DNA of 64,000 nucleotides from an uncultured bacterium (GTDB lineage: Bacteria > Pseudomonadota > Alphaproteobacteria > Rhodospirillales > Rhodospirillaceae), in assembly GCA_903888485.1 (NCBI GenBank), contig CAISTS010000032.1, forward strand, positions 186,001 through 250,000. Direction: 5' to 3'. The position numbers were made by a program, and so were the translations under genes. Below, one piece after another: positions 60,571 through 64,000 of this stretch (position 1 is its first letter; the number at the start of each line of letters is the position of its first letter). The notes beneath the pieces were generated by a model. It ran no database searches and was not told where the DNA came from. It was given only the letters and a program-made list of their open reading frames with translations.

Positions 60571-61533
60571 ATGCCCCAATTTACCAGCTCCGCATCCGAA
60601 CTCAGCCGTCTCGGCAAGCTCGCCGAGTACCAGATCCTCGACACGCCGTCCGAACGGGCGTTCGACGAGATCACCGAGATCGCCGCCAAGCTGCTGGGCG
60701 TGCCCATCTCGCTGGTGTCGTTGATCGACAAAGACCGTCAGTGGTTCAAGGCGCGCTATGGCTTGGGCGCGACCGAGACGCCGCGCGAGCATGCTTTTTG
60801 CGCGCACGCCATTAAGGCCGACGACGTCTATGTCGTGAGCGACGCCACACAAAACCCGCTGTTCGCGGAGAACCCGCTCGTCACCGGAGCGCCTGACATC
60901 CGTTTCTACGCCGGGGCGCCGCTGATCACCCCCGACAAATACCGCTTGGGGACGTTATGTGTCATCGACACCAAGCCGCGCGAACTCTCGGTCAGTGACG
61001 AGCGCACGCTGGAGCTGCTGGCGCGCATGGTGGTCAATGCGCTAGAGAGCCGCCGCCAACTCACGCGCGCGCAGCACCAGGTACGCATGATGACGCGCTT
61101 GGCCGAGGCCACGGTCGCGGTGTCGCAGGCCCAGACCCTCGGTGATTTGGGGCGAGCCCTGGCAGAAGGCGCGCGGGCGCTGGTGGTGGCGGATGCTACG
61201 TACCTGCACATCGCCCTTCCCGGCGGTCAGCCGTTTGTGGCGATGGCGAGCCGCGCGCCGGACAAGGCACCAGCTTCCATCGATTGGGAGGCGCGCGGCA
61301 AAGCCTTACAGGCGCTGGGCTCCTTCGAGGCCGCGCAAAGCAAGGACATCCCCGGCGCCCCTGAGATCAAGGGCGCGTGGATGGGATTTGTCATGGGGCT
61401 GGACGCCGAGCGTCCGCTCGGTGATTTCCAGATCTGGCGGCAGACCACCAGCAGCTTTGTCGATTTCGAGGTCGCGATGCTGACGGGCTTAGCGCGTGTC
61501 GGCGCGGCGGCTGTGGCGCGCCTCAGAAACTAG
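60571..61533 (+). CDS. GAF domain-containing protein, 320 aa
   Basis: Residues about 15-160 are a GAF domain of the free-standing signalling type: LGKLAEYQILDTPSERAFDEITEIAAKLLGVPISLVSLID in pieces, QWFKARYGLGATETPREHAFCAHAI, and YAGAPLITPDKYRLGTLCVIDTKPR. A short linker helix follows, then a second, shorter GAF-like region without a recognisable output domain. Usually such domains bind small ligands or precede cyclic-di-GMP domains, absent here. It converges on ccrM with 5 bp between. Confidence 0.88.
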   Translation: MPQFTSSASELSRLGKLAEYQILDTPSERAFDEITEIAAKLLGVPISLVSLIDKDRQWFKARYGLGATETPREHAFCAHAIKADDVYVVSDATQNPLFAENPLVTGAPDIRFYAGAPLITPDKYRLGTLCVIDTKPRELSVSDERTLELLARMVVNALESRRQLTRAQHQVRMMTRLAEATVAVSQAQTLGDLGRALAEGARALVVADATYLHIALPGGQPFVAMASRAPDKAPASIDWEARGKALQALGSFEAAQSKDIPGAPEIKGAWMGFVMGLDAERPLGDFQIWRQTTSSFVDFEVAMLTGLARVGAAAVARLRN

Positions 61534-61538
61534 CGCGA

Positions 61539-62705
<1,167 letters not shown>

Positions 62706-62851
62706 TTATGCGCCCCTGGAACTCGAAAGCTCCGAGGCTTCTTCCCTCCCCACCCCACAACCTCGAGCCTTGCGGCTGAGCGTTTTGGGCGGGACTTCCC
62801 CTATGCAGGCCCTTTTTTGCGCCATCCTCGGGACAGCGGGTCCTGATGGAA

Positions 62852-62948
62852 GAATCATACGAATCAATCACTTATGATTGATTAATAAAGTAGTTAATGA
62901 AGACTGGGAAGGCCACTACATGTTGAGTCGCCGAGACTCGCGGGACTC
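62852..62948 (-). promoter_or_regulatory. GANTC cluster in the ccrM promoter region
   Basis: Five GANTC methylation sites lie within 97 bp: GAATC at 62852 and 62861, GAGTC at 62925, GACTC at 62935 and 62944. Between them TTAA (62882) and TTAA (62894) are spaced by 8 nt, near the CtrA pattern TTAA-N7-TTAA but one base too long. The same combination controls ccrM in Caulobacter. Confidence 0.65.
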
Positions 62949-62998
62949 CACCCGTTGTGCGCGGCGGGGTAGCGCGGGAATTTTTTCTGAATTTTTTT

Positions 62999-63099
62999 GT
63001 CCCCTCCCCTGCAAGGGGAGGGTTAGGGAGGGGTCGCTTTAGGGAAGATCATGCGAGCGCAACGACCCCCTCCTGACCTCCCCCTATTCAAGGGAGGAA
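62999..63099. repeat. inverted pair of short intergenic repeats
   Basis: The sequence CCCTCCCCTGCAAGGGGAGG... ending GGGGTC (63003-63036) recurs inverted as GACCCCCTCC...AAGGGAGGA (63064-63098), with mismatches. Each half contains its own small hairpin. This is a typical dispersed palindromic element of GC-rich proteobacteria. Confidence 0.6.
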
Positions 63100-63107
63100 T
63101 AAAGACT

Positions 63108-63782
63108 TCATTCCGCCGCCTGCGGGTCGAACATCTCGATCTGAGTCGCGTCGACGCCCGCGAGTGCTGCGCGCACGGGCGCGAAGGAGCGGCGGTGATG
63201 CGGCGTCACGCCCATACGCGCCATGCCTTCATAGTGCGCGCGCGTGCCGTAGCCGACGTTGGTCTCCCAGCCGTAGCCGGGATGCGCCAATGCAAGGTCG
63301 TGCATGATGCGGTCGCGTGTGACCTTGGCGACGATGGATGCGGCGGCGATGGACAGCGACTTACCGTCGCCTTCGATGATGGTCTGCACTTCGCACGTCA
63401 TGGGCGGTGCGCGGTTGCCGTCAACCAGCGCGAGGGTGACCATGCGCCCCAGCGCATCGACGGCGCGGCTCATGGCTTTATAAGTGGCGTTCAGGATATT
63501 GAGGCTGTCTATCTCGTGAACGTCGGCCTGGCCGACGCCGATGACCGCCGTGCCGCAGCCCAGCAGTAATGCGTAGAGCTCTTCGCGCCGTTCGCGCGGC
63601 AGCTTTTTGGAATCGTCCAGACCCTGGCGTAATTCCTTCGGCGTCTTCTTGAGATCGAGGATCACCGCCGCCGCCACGACCGGTCCCGCCAGCGGCCCGC
63701 GCCCCGCTTCATCGACGCCGGCGACGATGGCTTGGGGCAGGCGCTTCAGAACCGCGCGCTCGAAACGGAAACTTGGCGGCAC
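63108..63782 (-). CDS. rnhB: ribonuclease HII
   Basis: A 224-aa enzyme that removes RNA from RNA-DNA hybrids. The first catalytic block is VDEAGRGPLAGPVVAAAV (Asp, Glu); VDGN and SIAAASIVAKVTRDR (Asp) complete the site, with GYGTRAHYEGMARMG at the C-terminus. GTG at 63782 is chosen because GAAGGA lies 6 nt upstream and it starts 3 nt after the peroxiredoxin stop; a GTG at 63818 would overlap that gene by 34 nt. Confidence 0.94.
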   Translation of the reverse strand: MPPSFRFERAVLKRLPQAIVAGVDEAGRGPLAGPVVAAAVILDLKKTPKELRQGLDDSKKLPRERREELYALLLGCGTAVIGVGQADVHEIDSLNILNATYKAMSRAVDALGRMVTLALVDGNRAPPMTCEVQTIIEGDGKSLSIAAASIVAKVTRDRIMHDLALAHPGYGWETNVGYGTRAHYEGMARMGVTPHHRRSFAPVRAALAGVDATQIEMFDPQAAE

Positions 63783-63784
63783 CT

Positions 63785-64000
63785 TCAGTCCTTCAACGGC
63801 GTGCTGGCGGCGCGCCACTTCTTCACCGCCTCCAGCGTGTTCGGAACATGTCCGTCGGGACTGAGGGAAGTGTAGGTAAAAACAACCTTGCCATTCGGCG
63901 CGATCACGAAGGACGTGCGGTTGGCGAAGGAGAAGAGCAGCGCCGACTCATAAGCTTTGATGATCTTGCCGCCCTCGTCCGAGGCCACCGGAAACTTGCT
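63785..64000 (-). CDS. peroxiredoxin (AhpC/TSA-type), C-terminal part
   Basis: The last 72 codons are inside the window; the gene continues beyond the right edge. FPVASDEGGKIIKAY, TSFVIAPNGKVVFTYTSLSPDGHVPNTLEAVKKWR are typical of the C-terminal half of Bcp/PrxQ-like thiol peroxidases. The peroxidatic cysteine lies outside the window, so the subclass is unproven. It precedes rnhB by 2 bp and probably shares its transcript. Confidence 0.8.
   Translation of the reverse strand, partial: SKFPVASDEGGKIIKAYESALLFSFANRTSFVIAPNGKVVFTYTSLSPDGHVPNTLEAVKKWRAASTPLKD

Noticed and set aside
62882-62897. Canonical CtrA box upstream of ccrM
   Set aside because: The two TTAA half-sites are separated by 8 nt rather than the required 7, so I report only a resemblance.

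Overview
The window is high-GC chromosomal DNA from an alphaproteobacterium, most likely a Rhodospirillales-like lineage. Markers are a CcrM-type methyltransferase with a RAMA tail next to rnhB, a petABC cytochrome bc1 operon plus a PetP/PetR-type regulator pair, DUF6111, DUF6481 and DUF1285 proteins, and the order lgt - NDUFAF7-like methyltransferase - pgeF - prs - rplY - pth - ychF. I found no tRNA, rRNA, CRISPR array, transposase or prophage. Most of the window is core metabolism and housekeeping.

Layout. 1-8.5 kb: two unknown leftward genes, a DUF4743 Nudix protein, accA, asd (behind a candidate leader-peptide attenuator), leftward gap-pgk, and a polyphosphate:AMP phosphotransferase. 8.6-15.9 kb: an unusual DUF1800-DUF1501-DUF1800 trio, a cytochrome c/FTR1 iron permease and a small secreted protein. 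16.1-18.5 kb: a cysteine-free agmatine deiminase-like protein converging on a membrane-anchored polyamine-binding-like protein. 18.6-24.9 kb: FolM-like SDR and folB, a 450-bp AT-rich gap with a DnaA box, uvrC, pgsA, and moaD/moaE split by an inverted TPR-methyltransferase. 25-31.1 kb: an orphan metal/siderophore-type binding protein behind tandem palindromes, a TetR/SDR pair, ilvE, and MarR - response regulator - histidine kinase (PetP/PetR-like). 31.3-34.4 kb: a TetR-like gene, proC, YbjN and ubiK. 34.5-45.2 kb: hldD-lgt-methyltransferase-pgeF-lipoprotein-secreted protein, prs, a HAD phosphatase, then rplY-pth-ychF. 45.2-50.2 kb: small proteins, petABC, trmL and a candidate small RNA. 50.2-53 kb: leftward DUF1285 - CoA Nudix - DUF6111 - cca. 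53.1-60.5 kb: MoxR - DUF58 - BatA/DUF4159 - VWA/GATase membrane cluster and DUF6481. 60.6-64 kb: a GAF protein, ccrM with a dense upstream GANTC cluster, rnhB and a truncated peroxiredoxin.

Most noteworthy: (i) a 25-codon Thr/Ile/Lys-rich leader with mutually exclusive hairpins before asd; (ii) a probable agmatine deiminase pseudoenzyme with no cysteine; (iii) five GANTC sites within 97 bp upstream of the GANTC methylase gene; (iv) a candidate sRNA with C-rich loops upstream of the cca terminus; (v) the DUF1800-DUF1501-DUF1800 block behind a perfect 7-1-7 palindrome; (vi) an hldD start codon inside a 14-bp tandem duplication. All functional calls rest on reading motifs by eye; no database search or folding was run.
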